Source: Rhodopseudomonas_A palustris_F (GTDB taxonomy: Bacteria; Pseudomonadota; Alphaproteobacteria; Rhizobiales; Xanthobacteraceae). From it: DNA of 64,000 bases. This document shows positions 31,869-40,609 of the stretch, piece after piece (positions within the stretch are counted from its first letter, which is position 1; each line of letters starts with the position of its first letter). A program made the translations under genes and the position numbers. The notes under the pieces were generated by a model. It did not search any database, was not told where the DNA came from, and worked only from the letters and a program-made list of their open reading frames with translations. Location of the stretch: contig NC_007925.1 of assembly GCF_000013745.1 (NCBI RefSeq), forward strand, positions 744,001 to 808,000, given 5' to 3'.

Positions 31869-32630
31869 TTGAAAGTTATCACCAGCCTCAAGCTCGCGCT
31901 CGGCGTCGCGCTCGCCTGCGTCGCCGGCAACAGCGCCTTCGCGGCGCAGACCAACGTCGCGGTGGCCGCCAATTTCACCGACGCCGCCAAGGAAATCGCC
32001 GCGATCTTCAAGGCCAAGACCGGCCACGAGGCGGTGCTGAGCTTCGGCGCCTCCGGCCAGTTCTACACCCAGATCACCCAGGACGCGCCGTTCCAGGTAT
32101 TCCTGTCCGCCGACAACGAGCGGCCGAAGAAACTGGTCGATGACGGCCTCGGCGTGCCCGGCTCCAACTTCACCTATGCGGTCGGCAAGCTGGTGCTGTG
32201 GAGCAAGGCGCCGGGCGTGGTGAAGGGCGAGGAGACCCTGAAGGCGTCGTCGTTCGCCAAGCTGTCGATCTGCAACCCGGTGGCGGCGCCCTATGGGGCG
32301 GCGGCGGTGGAGGCGATGAAGGCGCTGAAGCTGTACGACACGCTGAAGCCGAAACTGGTCGAAGGCGCCAACATCACCCAGGCCTATCAGTTCGTGCAGA
32401 CCGGCAACGCCGAGGTCGGCTTCGTCGCGCTGTCGCAGGTGGTCAACGACAAGGACGGCTCGCGCTGGATGGTGCCGCAGTCGTTGTATTCGCCGATCCT
32501 GCAGGACGCCGTGCTGTTGAAGAAGGGCGCCTCCAACGAAGCCGCCACCGCCTTCATCGCCTTCTTGAAGGGGCCGGAAGCCCGCGCCATCATCGAGAAA
32601 TACGGCTACGAGGCTGGCAAGAGCAGCTAA
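31869..32630 (+). CDS. modA: Molybdate ABC transporter substrate-binding protein ModA
   Basis: Periplasmic molybdate-binding protein (253 aa). A Sec signal peptide (MKVITSLKLALGVALACVAG, cleavage near SAFA-AQ) is followed by TNVAVAANFTDAAKEIAAIF. SFGASGQFYTQITQDAPFQV and PVAAPYGAAAVEAMKAL complete the oxyanion-binding signature. It lies 17 bp after modE. Confidence 0.96.
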   Translation: MKVITSLKLALGVALACVAGNSAFAAQTNVAVAANFTDAAKEIAAIFKAKTGHEAVLSFGASGQFYTQITQDAPFQVFLSADNERPKKLVDDGLGVPGSNFTYAVGKLVLWSKAPGVVKGEETLKASSFAKLSICNPVAAPYGAAAVEAMKALKLYDTLKPKLVEGANITQAYQFVQTGNAEVGFVALSQVVNDKDGSRWMVPQSLYSPILQDAVLLKKGASNEAATAFIAFLKGPEARAIIEKYGYEAGKSS

Positions 32631-32661
32631 CGCGCATCTCGTCGCAGCATCCGCTCCGCGC

Positions 32662-32693
32662 GCGGGCTCGCCTCCCATGGGGAGCGAGCCCGC
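32662..32693 (+). promoter_or_regulatory. Strong hairpin in the modA-modB gap
   Basis: GCGGGCTCG and CGAGCCCGC form a perfect 9-bp stem that continues into CTCCC/GGGAG around a 2-4 base loop. No T-run follows, so it is not a classical terminator. It may stabilise modA mRNA or lower modBC expression relative to the binding protein, a common pattern in ABC operons. Confidence 0.55.
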
Positions 32694-32766
32694 AGTGCTT
32701 GTTGCAATACTCTGCGTCTTTCTCAATCACTTGTAGCTTCTCAAATCCGGATCGGTCGAGCTTCGC

Positions 32767-33453
32767 ATGGGCGGGATATCCAACGAGATCTGGCAGCCGA
32801 TCCGTCTCACCATCGAGCTCGCGGCGCTGACCACGGTGATCCTCTTGATCGTCGGCACGCCGATCGCCTGGTGGCTGGCGCGCTCCAAGGCCACCTGGAA
32901 GGAAGCCGTCGCCGCGGTGGTGGCGCTGCCTTTGGTGCTGCCGCCGACCGTGCTCGGCTTCTATCTCCTGGTGGTGCTGGGGCCGGACGGTCCCGGCGGC
33001 GCACTGGCCGGGCTGTGGGGCGGCCGCACGCTGGCCTTCACCTTCGAAGGCCTGGTGTTCGGCTCGGTGATCTATTCGATGCCGTTCGTGGTGCAGCCGA
33101 TCCGCAACGCTTTCGCGGCGATCGGCGACCGCCCGCTGGAAGTCGCCGCCACACTGCGGGCGTCGCCGACCCGGGCGTTCTGGACCGTGGCGATCCCGTT
33201 GGCGCGGCCGGGCTTTCTCGCAGGCGCGGTGCTCGGCTTCGCCCACACCGTCGGCGAGTTCGGCATCGTGCTGATGATCGGCGGCAACATTCCCGGCAAG
33301 ACCAAGGTGCTGTCGGTGGCGATCTTCGATTTCGTCGAAACCTCGCAATGGCGCGAGGCCAATATTCTCGCCGCCGGCATGGCGGCGTTCGCCTTCGTCG
33401 TCATCCTCACCATGATGCTGCTGGAAAAACGCACCGCGCGGATCAACCGATGA
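32767..33453 (+). CDS. modB: Molybdate ABC transporter permease ModB
   Basis: Inner-membrane permease (228 aa) with about five transmembrane helices (for example IELAALTTVILLIVGTPIAW and AVVALPLVLPPTVLGFYLLV). The ABC-permease EAA loop EVAATLRASPTRAFWTVAIP contacts ModC. The predicted start lacks a good ribosome site. The stop overlaps the modC start (ATGA), so ModB and ModC are coupled. Confidence 0.95.
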   Translation: MGGISNEIWQPIRLTIELAALTTVILLIVGTPIAWWLARSKATWKEAVAAVVALPLVLPPTVLGFYLLVVLGPDGPGGALAGLWGGRTLAFTFEGLVFGSVIYSMPFVVQPIRNAFAAIGDRPLEVAATLRASPTRAFWTVAIPLARPGFLAGAVLGFAHTVGEFGIVLMIGGNIPGKTKVLSVAIFDFVETSQWREANILAAGMAAFAFVVILTMMLLEKRTARINR

Positions 33454-34595
33454 GAGACGTTTCGCGCAGCATCCAGGCGCAATTCCGCGGCGCGCTCGGC
33501 CGCTTCGCGCTGGACGCGGCCTTCACCGTGCCGGCCACCGGCATCACCGGGCTGTTCGGTCCGTCCGGCTGCGGCAAGTCCACCGTGCTGCGCTGCATCG
33601 CCGGGCTGCAGCAGCTGCCCGGCAGCACGTTTGCGATCGACGGCGACGTCTGGCAGGACGCGAGCCAGTTCCGGCAGCCGCACCAGCGGCCGATCGGCTA
33701 CGTGTTTCAGGAAGCCAGCCTGTTTGCGCATTTGTCGGTGAAGGCCAACCTGCTGTACGGCGCGCCGCGCGACGCCGCGCATGCGCGGGACAGCATCACC
33801 TTCGACGAGGTCATCGAGCTGCTCGGCCTCGCGGCGCTGCTGGAGCGTTCGCCGCGGCACCTGTCCGGCGGCGAGCGGCAGCGCGTCGCGATCGGCCGGG
33901 CGCTGTTGTCGCAGCCGAAATTGCTGCTGATGGACGAGCCGCTGTCGGCGCTCGACCGGCTGACCAAGGACGAGATCCTGCCGTTCCTGGAGCGGCTGCA
34001 CGAGCGGCTGGCGCTGCCGGTGATCTATGTCAGCCACGACATGGCGGAGATCGAGCGGCTCGCCGATCATCTGGTGCTGATGCGCAAAGGCCAAGTGCTG
34101 GCCGCGGGGCCGCTCGCCGCGTTGCAGAGCGATCCCGCGCTGCCGCTCGCCGCCAGCCGCGACGCCGCGGTGAATTTCGAAGCCACCGTCGAGGATTACG
34201 ACCCAGGCTACGGCCTACTGACCGTGGCGGTCGACGGCGGCCGGCTGCTGGTGCCGGCGCCTCCGGCGCAGCGCGGCGAGCACCGCCGGCTACGGATCGC
34301 CGCCGGCGACGTCAGCCTCGCCCGCGAGCTGCCGCACAACACCAGCATCCTCAACGTGCTGCCGGCGCGGATCGTGTCGCATAATCCGCTCGGCGACAGC
34401 GAAATCCTGGTGGTGCTGGCGCTCGGCGGCAATGGCGAGGGCGCCCGGCTGCTGGCGCGGGTGACGCGACGCTCATGGGATCATCTCGAGCTCGCCGACG
34501 GCATCGGGCTGATCGCGCAGGTCAAGGGCGTGGCGCTGGCGCCCGGTCGCAATACCGGAACGCATGCGTCGTCGCCGGGTTTGCGCGGCCGCTGA
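33450..34595 (+). CDS. modC: Molybdate ABC transporter ATP-binding protein ModC
   Basis: A 381-aa ATPase. Walker A GPSGCGKST, signature LSGGERQRVAIGRALL and Walker B LLLMDEPLSALD are all intact, with a switch His in YVSHDMAEIERLA. The C-terminal TOBE/MOP domain begins near NTSILNVLPARIVSHNPLGD and may regulate transport by binding molybdate. The ATG at 33450 overlaps the modB stop; the open frame upstream belongs to a shadow reading. Confidence 0.95.
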   Translation: MRDVSRSIQAQFRGALGRFALDAAFTVPATGITGLFGPSGCGKSTVLRCIAGLQQLPGSTFAIDGDVWQDASQFRQPHQRPIGYVFQEASLFAHLSVKANLLYGAPRDAAHARDSITFDEVIELLGLAALLERSPRHLSGGERQRVAIGRALLSQPKLLLMDEPLSALDRLTKDEILPFLERLHERLALPVIYVSHDMAEIERLADHLVLMRKGQVLAAGPLAALQSDPALPLAASRDAAVNFEATVEDYDPGYGLLTVAVDGGRLLVPAPPAQRGEHRRLRIAAGDVSLARELPHNTSILNVLPARIVSHNPLGDSEILVVLALGGNGEGARLLARVTRRSWDHLELADGIGLIAQVKGVALAPGRNTGTHASSPGLRGR

Positions 34596-34598
34596 GAT

Positions 34599-34722
34599 GT
34601 CATTCCGGGGCGCGAGCAGCGAAGCTGCGCGTGAACCCGGAATCTCGCGACGTGGTTTGCGGCGTTGCTTGCAGCAAGATTCCGGGTTTCGCTCGGCCTG
34701 CGGCCTCACGCCCCGGAATGAC
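34599..34722. repeat. Dispersed palindromic repeat, family B (copy 3)
   Basis: GTCATTCCGGGGCGCGAGCA to CCCCGGAATGAC, with AGCAGCGAAGCTGCGCGTGA in the left arm as in copy 1. It again lies between convergent genes (modC + and the S8 protein -), directly after the modC stop. Confidence 0.85.
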
Positions 34723-34734
34723 GCTCATATTGGT

Positions 34735-35655
34735 CTAACCCGAGAGCGCCGACAGGTTGAACGGGAACGGGATCGAGCCGTCGCCGATTCCCAGCCCCAT
34801 GCGGTCGACCACGGCCTGCACCTGCTCGCGCTCGGCCAGCAGCCGGCAACTTTGCCGCGGGCCGGACGGGCCGTGGCGGCCGGCGAACTTCAGCAGGAAG
34901 TCGCGGACCGCGAGCGGGTCCGGCGCGGCGCCGCGCCGAAGCTGGCGGCTGAGCAGCAGCCCGACCAGGCCGGCGACCAGCGCGGCGGCGCCGTTGGCGC
35001 AGCTTCGGCGGGTGACGTCGCCCTCGGGGGCCGCGCCGACGATGTTGGATCCGGGAATCACCAGCGCCTTCATTCCGATCGGGTCGACGGAGCGCAGCCG
35101 CCGGCGGTAGTATTCCAGCGTGAACACCGCCAGCACCGGGGCGATCTCGGCCAAATCCAGCAGCTCGTCGCAGCCCTCGTTGCCGCCGGCCGCGACGATC
35201 GCCACGTTGCGACGAACGCACATCTCGATCGCTTCGGCCAGCACCGGGTCGGGGCGCTCGGAGCGCGCGAACTGGCCGCCGCTGACATCGATGACATGGG
35301 CGCCCTGTTCGACGGCGAGGAAGATCGCGCGCGCCAGTTTGCGCAACGAACAGCCGCGGCCGTCCTCGGCGAAGATCGGGACGATCAGCCCGCGGCACAG
35401 TGGCGCCACGCCTTCTACCGAGCTGCAGGGCTGGCCGAAAATGACGCTGGCGGCGTGCGAGCCTGATGCGGTGGTATCGCCATCGGGGCAGTGGAAGGAG
35501 GAGCCATTGTCCAGCGGTGTCAGCCGCGCGCCGCGAAAACACTCATGGGTTCGGTCCACCGCGCCGTCCAGCACCGCGATGGTGATCCGCGGATCGCCGC
35601 CGCCGAACGCAAACAGAAGATCCCGCTGGAATGCCGACGTTTCCCCGCGCGCCAT
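34735..35655 (-). CDS. Subtilisin-fold (S8, cyanobactin-protease-like) protein with apparent loss of the catalytic Ser
   Basis: About 306 aa from MARGETSAFQ (35655, good GAGG upstream; an ATG at 35703 is a longer option). The S8 landmarks are ITIAVLDGAVDRTH (catalytic Asp), ASGSHAASVIFG (catalytic His) and IVAAGGNEGC (oxyanion Asn). The serine region reads RRSCANGAAALVAGLVGLLL. An ungapped comparison with the family pattern RSGTSxATPxVSG puts Asn where the nucleophile Ser should be. It resembles the PatA/PatG-type protease domain. No signal peptide and no precursor peptide gene was seen. It is probably a pseudoprotease; its role is unknown. Confidence 0.72.
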   Translation of the reverse strand: MARGETSAFQRDLLFAFGGGDPRITIAVLDGAVDRTHECFRGARLTPLDNGSSFHCPDGDTTASGSHAASVIFGQPCSSVEGVAPLCRGLIVPIFAEDGRGCSLRKLARAIFLAVEQGAHVIDVSGGQFARSERPDPVLAEAIEMCVRRNVAIVAAGGNEGCDELLDLAEIAPVLAVFTLEYYRRRLRSVDPIGMKALVIPGSNIVGAAPEGDVTRRSCANGAAALVAGLVGLLLSRQLRRGAAPDPLAVRDFLLKFAGRHGPSGPRQSCRLLAEREQVQAVVDRMGLGIGDGSIPFPFNLSALSG

Positions 35656-35821
35656 GTTCGCCTCAGCCCGTTGCCATTCCCACGCGCATAGCGCGCAACC
35701 CATCTCTTAGTCGCGCAGAACGGCAAAAGGTTTCGTCGGATCGGGACGGAGGGGCGGTTTATTTAAGAGCAGCTGAGCTGGCCTGCGCGGCGGCGCGGCG
35801 GTGGCCAGCACCGGCGCGGAC

Positions 35822-36586
35822 TTAGATCTGCGCGGCGACCTGGTGCAGCCCGATGATCCGGGCCAGCGATCGGACCTCCTGCTTCTGGTCCTCGCGCAAC
35901 TGGAACAACAGCGGCATCGCGGCGGATTTCAGCTGCTGCACTTCCTCACTGTCGGGATCGATCACCGGAGGGCCCGAGGCCGCGTTGGCCTGCCGGGTCG
36001 CGTGAATCTTGCGGGCGATGGCGCGCAGCGCGTCTTCGACCGACGGCCAGTAATATTCCTGCGACGAGGACAGGCGGAGCCGGCCCTTGATCGCGGCGAT
36101 CTGCGCGTCGCTGAGCAGCGTGTAGCTCTTTTGCGCCGGCGGCTTGGCGGCGACTTTCGGTTTCGGCGGCAGCGCCGGGATGGTGACCGCGGAGGTGATG
36201 GAGGACGACCCGAGATCGACCGGGCTGTCGGAGGCGAAGGCTTGGCGCAACGGCTCGCTGGCCGACGGCTCGCTGGTCGATGTCTCGCTGGTCGATGTCT
36301 CGCTGATCGACGGCTGGCTCGCCGCCGTCGTCGCCGGTTCCGGCTCGGCCACCGGCAGCGCCACCCGCGTCACCGGCAGCTTGTCCTTCTTGCTTTCGCG
36401 GTTGCTGGTCGGCGCCTGCACCAGGTCGGCGAAATGGCCGGCGCGCACCGCCGGAACGCTGTCACGGGCCAGCACGCTGATCGCCGCAGCGCCGGCGACA
36501 AGACAGCAGCCCAGCGCCAGGAGAGTAATTGTACGCGTCAATGGAAGCTCCATTCGCGATTGCGGACCGTCACGTTTCTTCCTCAC
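35822..36586 (-). CDS. Membrane-anchored or secreted hypothetical protein with Ser/Thr/Glu repeats
   Basis: 254 aa from a GTG (36586); an ATG at 36553 (MELPLTRTIT) is equally possible, and neither has a clear ribosome site. There is one N-terminal hydrophobic segment (TITLLALGCCLVAGAAAISV), then a low-complexity linker with tandem SETST units, then a C-terminal helical domain (SYTLLSDAQIAAIKGRLRLS, WPSVEDALRAIARKIHATRQ). It is probably periplasmic and tethered. No function is recognised. Confidence 0.7.
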   Translation of the reverse strand: MRKKRDGPQSRMELPLTRTITLLALGCCLVAGAAAISVLARDSVPAVRAGHFADLVQAPTSNRESKKDKLPVTRVALPVAEPEPATTAASQPSISETSTSETSTSEPSASEPLRQAFASDSPVDLGSSSITSAVTIPALPPKPKVAAKPPAQKSYTLLSDAQIAAIKGRLRLSSSQEYYWPSVEDALRAIARKIHATRQANAASGPPVIDPDSEEVQQLKSAAMPLLFQLREDQKQEVRSLARIIGLHQVAAQI

Positions 36587-36790
36587 AAATGCAGATTAAT
36601 TAAGGCTTAACCATGCCGGGCGGAGCTGGCGCTGCTATCATGGTTAAGGCCGATTAGCATCCCGGCGCGCGCCAAACCCGGTTCCAGGGTCGCGGTGGTA
36701 ACAATCGACCGCGGGACTGCAATCAGTTCCCTGGCGACGCGTTCGCCACCGCTGCCGGTCGATCTGTGGCGTTTCAGGCCTGGCCCGGCG

Positions 36791-37021
36791 TCAGGCGGCG
36801 AGCTGGTAGGCGTCCTGGATGTCGGCGACGATGTCGGAGGCTTCCCACAGCGCGTCGGGTTCGACCGAATGCATGCTGATGGTCCAGTTGCCGCCCTTGC
36901 GGCTTCTCGGCGTCGGCACGATCTCGAACTGCACGTTGCGGCACAGCGGATGGCGGTGCAGCGCGTAGTACACCCGGGTGCGGATTTCCTCGAGCGTGGC
37001 GGGGGTTTTTTCGGACAGCAT
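36791..37021 (-). CDS. Small hypothetical protein
   Basis: A 76-aa protein beginning MLSEKTPATLEEIRTRVYYA and ending IVADIQDAYQLAA, with a central RKGGNWTISMHSVEPDALWE segment. There is no signal peptide or membrane segment. Coding bias and the compact mixed alpha/beta composition support a real gene. It is flanked by non-coding DNA and its function is unknown. Confidence 0.6.
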   Translation of the reverse strand: MLSEKTPATLEEIRTRVYYALHRHPLCRNVQFEIVPTPRSRKGGNWTISMHSVEPDALWEASDIVADIQDAYQLAA

Positions 37022-37117
37022 GGCGAAGCCCTACAATCGGCAGGCCGGACGCCATGGGACTAAGCCTCTCGCGTCGCGGCGGAGGCCCATTGTTGGGACA
37101 ACGTGGTTAACGGCTGA

Positions 37118-37915
37118 TTAACTCGCCGCGGCCGATTCCGGTTGGCGTTGCTCGATCACCAGGCTCTGCACCGCGCGGCCGAAATAGCCGTTGACGTCGC
37201 CGAGCTTTGAGGCGGCGATGCCGGCGCCATCGGCGCCGATCCACATCTCCGAATTGAGCAGGATCCAGTCGCCGACCGGCGGCCGCGCCAGGTTGATGCT
37301 GAGGTCGGCGTTGATGAAGGTCCAGTCCTTGAAATCCAGCACCGCCGAGGTGGCGTTGCTGAAATCCGCCGCGATCGCCGCCCGCATCACCTGCGAGGTG
37401 GGTTGGTCCTCGATCATCGGCCGGTCGAGCCGGTACCAGATCGCACCGGGCCCCAGCGACAGAAAGCCGCCGTGTACTTCACGCACCGAGACGCAGCCGA
37501 TGAACGGGTTGTTGTCATGGCGCATCTGCAGCGGGCGGCCCTGCTCGGGCGGCGGCACGTCGATCGGCGGATGCGCGATGTCGTCGGGCAGCGCCGGGGT
37601 GCCGATGATCACCTTCAACACCGTGGCGCTGACCACCACCACGCCCTCGGCCTTGAGCCGCACCGCGCAGAGCTGGATCTTGCGGCCCTCGCGCAGCACT
37701 TCGGTCTCGAAGCTCAGAGGCGCCACCGGCACCGGGCGCATCAGGTCGATGGTCAACCGCACGATCTGCATCGGCTCGCGCGTCGGGATCTGCTCGGCGA
37801 GAAACGTCACCAGCGCCGAGGGCGGCGAGCCGTGCTGCATGGTCGGATGCCAGGGCCCCGCCGCATAGCGCCGGGTGATGACGTTGGCACCGTCGATGCG
37901 ATAGATGGCTTCCAT
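37118..37915 (-). CDS. Acyl-CoA thioesterase family protein (TesB-like double hotdog)
   Basis: A 265-aa protein with two hotdog halves, as in TesB-like and 4HBT_3 proteins. The N-terminal half contains GPWHPTMQHGSPPSALVTFL and MQIVRLTIDLMRPVPVAPLS, which binds the acyl chain. The C-terminal half contains DWTFINADLSINLARPPVGD. The substrate is unknown. There is no operon partner: the neighbours are separated by repeats or by a change of function. Confidence 0.82.
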   Translation of the reverse strand: MEAIYRIDGANVITRRYAAGPWHPTMQHGSPPSALVTFLAEQIPTREPMQIVRLTIDLMRPVPVAPLSFETEVLREGRKIQLCAVRLKAEGVVVVSATVLKVIIGTPALPDDIAHPPIDVPPPEQGRPLQMRHDNNPFIGCVSVREVHGGFLSLGPGAIWYRLDRPMIEDQPTSQVMRAAIAADFSNATSAVLDFKDWTFINADLSINLARPPVGDWILLNSEMWIGADGAGIAASKLGDVNGYFGRAVQSLVIEQRQPESAAAS

Positions 37916-37942
37916 GAGGTGATGATCCTATCGGTCTCTGTG

Positions 37943-38074
37943 CCCCGGACGCAGCGCACTACGCCGCACTTGCGGCGTGGTGCGCTGCAGAGCCGGGGCC
38001 GTTACGACGGCAGCGCTTGAGACGGTCCCGGCTCACGGCGCGGCGCAAGGCGCCGCACCGCGTCCGGGACACGG
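37943..38074. repeat. Dispersed palindromic repeat, family D (CCCCGGACGCAGCGCACT)
   Basis: A long hairpin with arms CCCCGGACGCAGCGCACTAC and its near complement around 37990, followed by a second GTCCCGG...CCGGGAC hairpin. It fills the gap between the thioesterase and nitronate monooxygenase genes. No second full copy was found in the window. Confidence 0.6.
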
Positions 38075-38093
38075 GTTGATGATGACGCAGCCT

Positions 38094-39062
38094 TCACAGC
38101 GCCGGATCGCTCGCGTCGTCGTATTCGCTCTTCAACCGCGCCACCAGTTCGGCGACCGAGACGATGCCGGTGATGCTGCCGATGCCCTGGCCGGAGCCCC
38201 AGATCTCTTTCCAGGCTTTCGGCTTGGCGCGCTCGCCGGATTCGTCGGTGCCGAAGCTCATCTTCGAGGGATCAGACTGCGGCAGGTTGTCGGGATCCAT
38301 GCCGGCGGCCAGGATCGAGGGCTTCAGGTAGTTGCCGTGCACGCCGGTGAACAGGTTGGAATACACGATGTCTTCGGCACCGGAGCTGGTGATCATCTCC
38401 TTGTAGCGCGGTACCGCATTGGCCTCGTGGGTGGCGATGAAGGCGGAGCCAATATAGCCGAAATCGGCGCCGAGAATCCGCGCCGCCTTGATGGCGCGGC
38501 CGTTGGCGATGGCGCCGGACAGCGCGATCGGGCCGTCGAACCATTGCCTGGTCTCGGCGACGAAGGCGAACGGCGACAATTCGCCGGCGTGGCCGCCGGC
38601 GCCGGCCGACACCAGGATCAGCCCGTCGGCGCTCTTCTCGACCGCCTTGTGGGCGAATTTCTGGTTGATGACGTCGTGAAACACGATGCCGCCCCAGCCA
38701 TGCGCTGCCTGATTCAATTCCTCGCGGGCGCCCAGCGAGGTGATGATCATCGGCACCTTGTGCTTCTCGCAGACCGCCAGATCCTGCTCCAGCCGGTTGT
38801 TGGATTTGTGCACGATCTGGTTGACGGCGAACGGCGCCGAGGGCCTCTCCGGATGCGCCTGGTCGTAGGCGGCGAGTTCTTGCTGGATCTGCGACAGCCA
38901 TTCGTCGAGCAGCGCCGCCGGCCGTGCATTGAGCGCCGGAAACGAACCGACCACCCCCGCCTTGCATTGCGCGATCACCAGATCGGGCACGGAAATTATG
39001 AATAGCGGCGCACCGATTACCGGAATCGACAGGCGACCCTTGAACAAGGCAGGCATCGACAT
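38094..39062 (-). CDS. Nitronate monooxygenase (2-nitropropane dioxygenase family)
   Basis: A 322-aa FMN-dependent TIM-barrel oxidase of propionate-3-nitronate and related nitronates. It starts PALFKGRLSIPVIGAPLFII, and has VVGSFPALNARP, VSAGAGGHAGELSPFAFV (FMN phosphate region), ALSGAIANGRAIKAARILGA and a C-terminal WGSGQGIGSI. It probably protects against toxic nitronates. It stands alone between repeat-filled gaps. Confidence 0.88.
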   Translation of the reverse strand: MSMPALFKGRLSIPVIGAPLFIISVPDLVIAQCKAGVVGSFPALNARPAALLDEWLSQIQQELAAYDQAHPERPSAPFAVNQIVHKSNNRLEQDLAVCEKHKVPMIITSLGAREELNQAAHGWGGIVFHDVINQKFAHKAVEKSADGLILVSAGAGGHAGELSPFAFVAETRQWFDGPIALSGAIANGRAIKAARILGADFGYIGSAFIATHEANAVPRYKEMITSSGAEDIVYSNLFTGVHGNYLKPSILAAGMDPDNLPQSDPSKMSFGTDESGERAKPKAWKEIWGSGQGIGSITGIVSVAELVARLKSEYDDASDPAL

Positions 39063-39191
39063 TCAGGCGTTCCCCAATTTGTTTGATCGTTGAACGGCGG
39101 CCGCGACGACCCCCGCTGGGAACCAGGAAAGCAATTGCTGCGCTGCCGCGCAAGCACGCGTTGCGCAAACGCCGGTCGCCCGCGCAACGCC

Positions 39192-39875
39192 TTATTGGCA
39201 GAACGCCCGGGTGACGATGTAATTGGTGTGGCAGTCGTCGGGTCGGCGCTGCCGCCCGGGGATCAGCATTTTTGCCGAGCAGCTTTCCGCGGAGTCGGTG
39301 GCGAGACTTTTGCCCTGCTTGTAGCCCTTGCCCTGGCACAGCGCGTCGGCGGCGGCGTTGCAGTCCGGCACCCCGTTGGCTCCGCTGCGGCAGGTCGAGC
39401 GTCCGGTCACCATGGTGGGCGTCAAACCGGAGGACGCCGGAGCTGCCGGAGCCGCCACCGACGGGCTCGGCGCGGCCGGGCTCGGCGCCGGCGGACTTGG
39501 TGCGGCCCGGCTCGGCGCGGCAACGGGGGGCGCCGGCGGAACGGTCGAATTCGGCGGCGGCGGCATCCGCTCGGGCGGGCCCGGCGGGGTGCCGGCGGCG
39601 TCGGGCGCGGCGGCGGGCGGCGGCACGGGTGCGCTATCGGGACTGATGAAGCTCGGCAGCAGCGACGACGGCTTGTCCCAGAGCTTGCCGATCTCGTTGA
39701 ACAGGCCGGGATTGTCCTGGCGCGGCGCCGGCGGCGGCTGGTTCGGCGCGATCCGGTCCGGTGCCGCGGAGGGGCTGGTGAAGGCCGGCGGAGCGGCGGT
39801 CTGCGGCCATGCCGATTGCGGCGCCTGCACCGCCGTGGAGGCAAGGATCGCAAGCACCATGGGCGAACGCATCAC
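39192..39875 (-). CDS. Secreted Pro/Ala-rich hypothetical protein with Cys-containing C-terminal domain
   Basis: 227 aa. It has an N-terminal signal-like segment (MVLAILASTAVQAPQSAWPQ), a long Pro/Ala/Ser-rich linker (about residues 25-150), and a compact C-terminal domain with five or six Cys (GRSTCRSGANGVPDCNAAAD, CQGKGYKQGKSL, ESCSAKM, DCHTNYIVTRAFCQ) likely to form disulfides. It is predicted to be periplasmic or cell-envelope associated. The function is unknown. Confidence 0.68.
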   Translation of the reverse strand: MMRSPMVLAILASTAVQAPQSAWPQTAAPPAFTSPSAAPDRIAPNQPPPAPRQDNPGLFNEIGKLWDKPSSLLPSFISPDSAPVPPPAAAPDAAGTPPGPPERMPPPPNSTVPPAPPVAAPSRAAPSPPAPSPAAPSPSVAAPAAPASSGLTPTMVTGRSTCRSGANGVPDCNAAADALCQGKGYKQGKSLATDSAESCSAKMLIPGRQRRPDDCHTNYIVTRAFCQ

Positions 39876-39965
39876 GGCAACGGCCCACCGAAGGAATCAG
39901 ACATCGTCGCAAACTATCCCGTCAGAGCCGACGGTCAAAAGTATTTAACGTCGCATGGGACAACA

Positions 39966-40547
39966 TCAAAACGCGCGGGCTGCGATCACGAAGCCGAACA
40001 CCAGAACCGCGGCGCCGATTCCGACCCACATGCCGAGCCGCTTTTCGATCTGCTCGCGGATCCAGACGCCGTAGCGATTGAGCAGGATCGCCACCACGAA
40101 GAACCGGCCGCCGCGCGCGATCACCGATAGCCCGATGAATTGCCAGAAATTGAAGTCGGCAAAGCCAGCCGTGATGGTGACGAGCTTGTAGGGGATCGGG
40201 GTCAGGCCCTTCAGCAGGATGATCCAGGCGCCCCATTCGGCGTAGCCGGCGCGGAACGCCTCGACCTTGTCGCCGTAGCCGTAGAACTGGATCACATAAT
40301 GCCCGACCGAGTCGTACAGCAGCGAACCGATCGCATAACCGACCGCGCCGCCCAGCACCGAGGTCACGGTGCACAGCGCCGCGTACAGCCAGGCGCGCTC
40401 AGGGCGCGCCAGCGACATCGGAATCAGCATGACGTCCGGCGGCACCGGAAAGAACGAACTCTCCGCGAACGAAACCATGCCCATCACCCAAAGGGCATAG
40501 GGCTTGTGTGCGGCGTCGATGCACCAGTCGTAGATTCGTCTCAGCAT
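39966..40547 (-). CDS. DedA/VTT-family membrane protein
   Basis: 193 aa from MLRRIYDWC (40547); MDKAGLWW at 40583 is an alternative and neither has a clear ribosome site. It is a DedA/SNARE-associated (VTT) fold with FAESSFFPVPPDVMLIPMSL, GAVGYAIGSLLYDSVG, and the re-entrant-loop motif LLKGLTPIPYKLVTITAGFA, whose Pro/Tyr/Lys pattern is typical. It is predicted to be an inner-membrane protein involved in lipid or ion transport. It lies just downstream of hisE but is probably unrelated to histidine synthesis. Confidence 0.85.
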   Translation of the reverse strand: MLRRIYDWCIDAAHKPYALWVMGMVSFAESSFFPVPPDVMLIPMSLARPERAWLYAALCTVTSVLGGAVGYAIGSLLYDSVGHYVIQFYGYGDKVEAFRAGYAEWGAWIILLKGLTPIPYKLVTITAGFADFNFWQFIGLSVIARGGRFFVVAILLNRYGVWIREQIEKRLGMWVGIGAAVLVFGFVIAARAF

Positions 40548-40609
40548 GGCGGCGATGAACCACCAAAGCCCGGCTTTGTCCATGCCGAGCCAAGGCCGCG
40601 GCCCGGATT

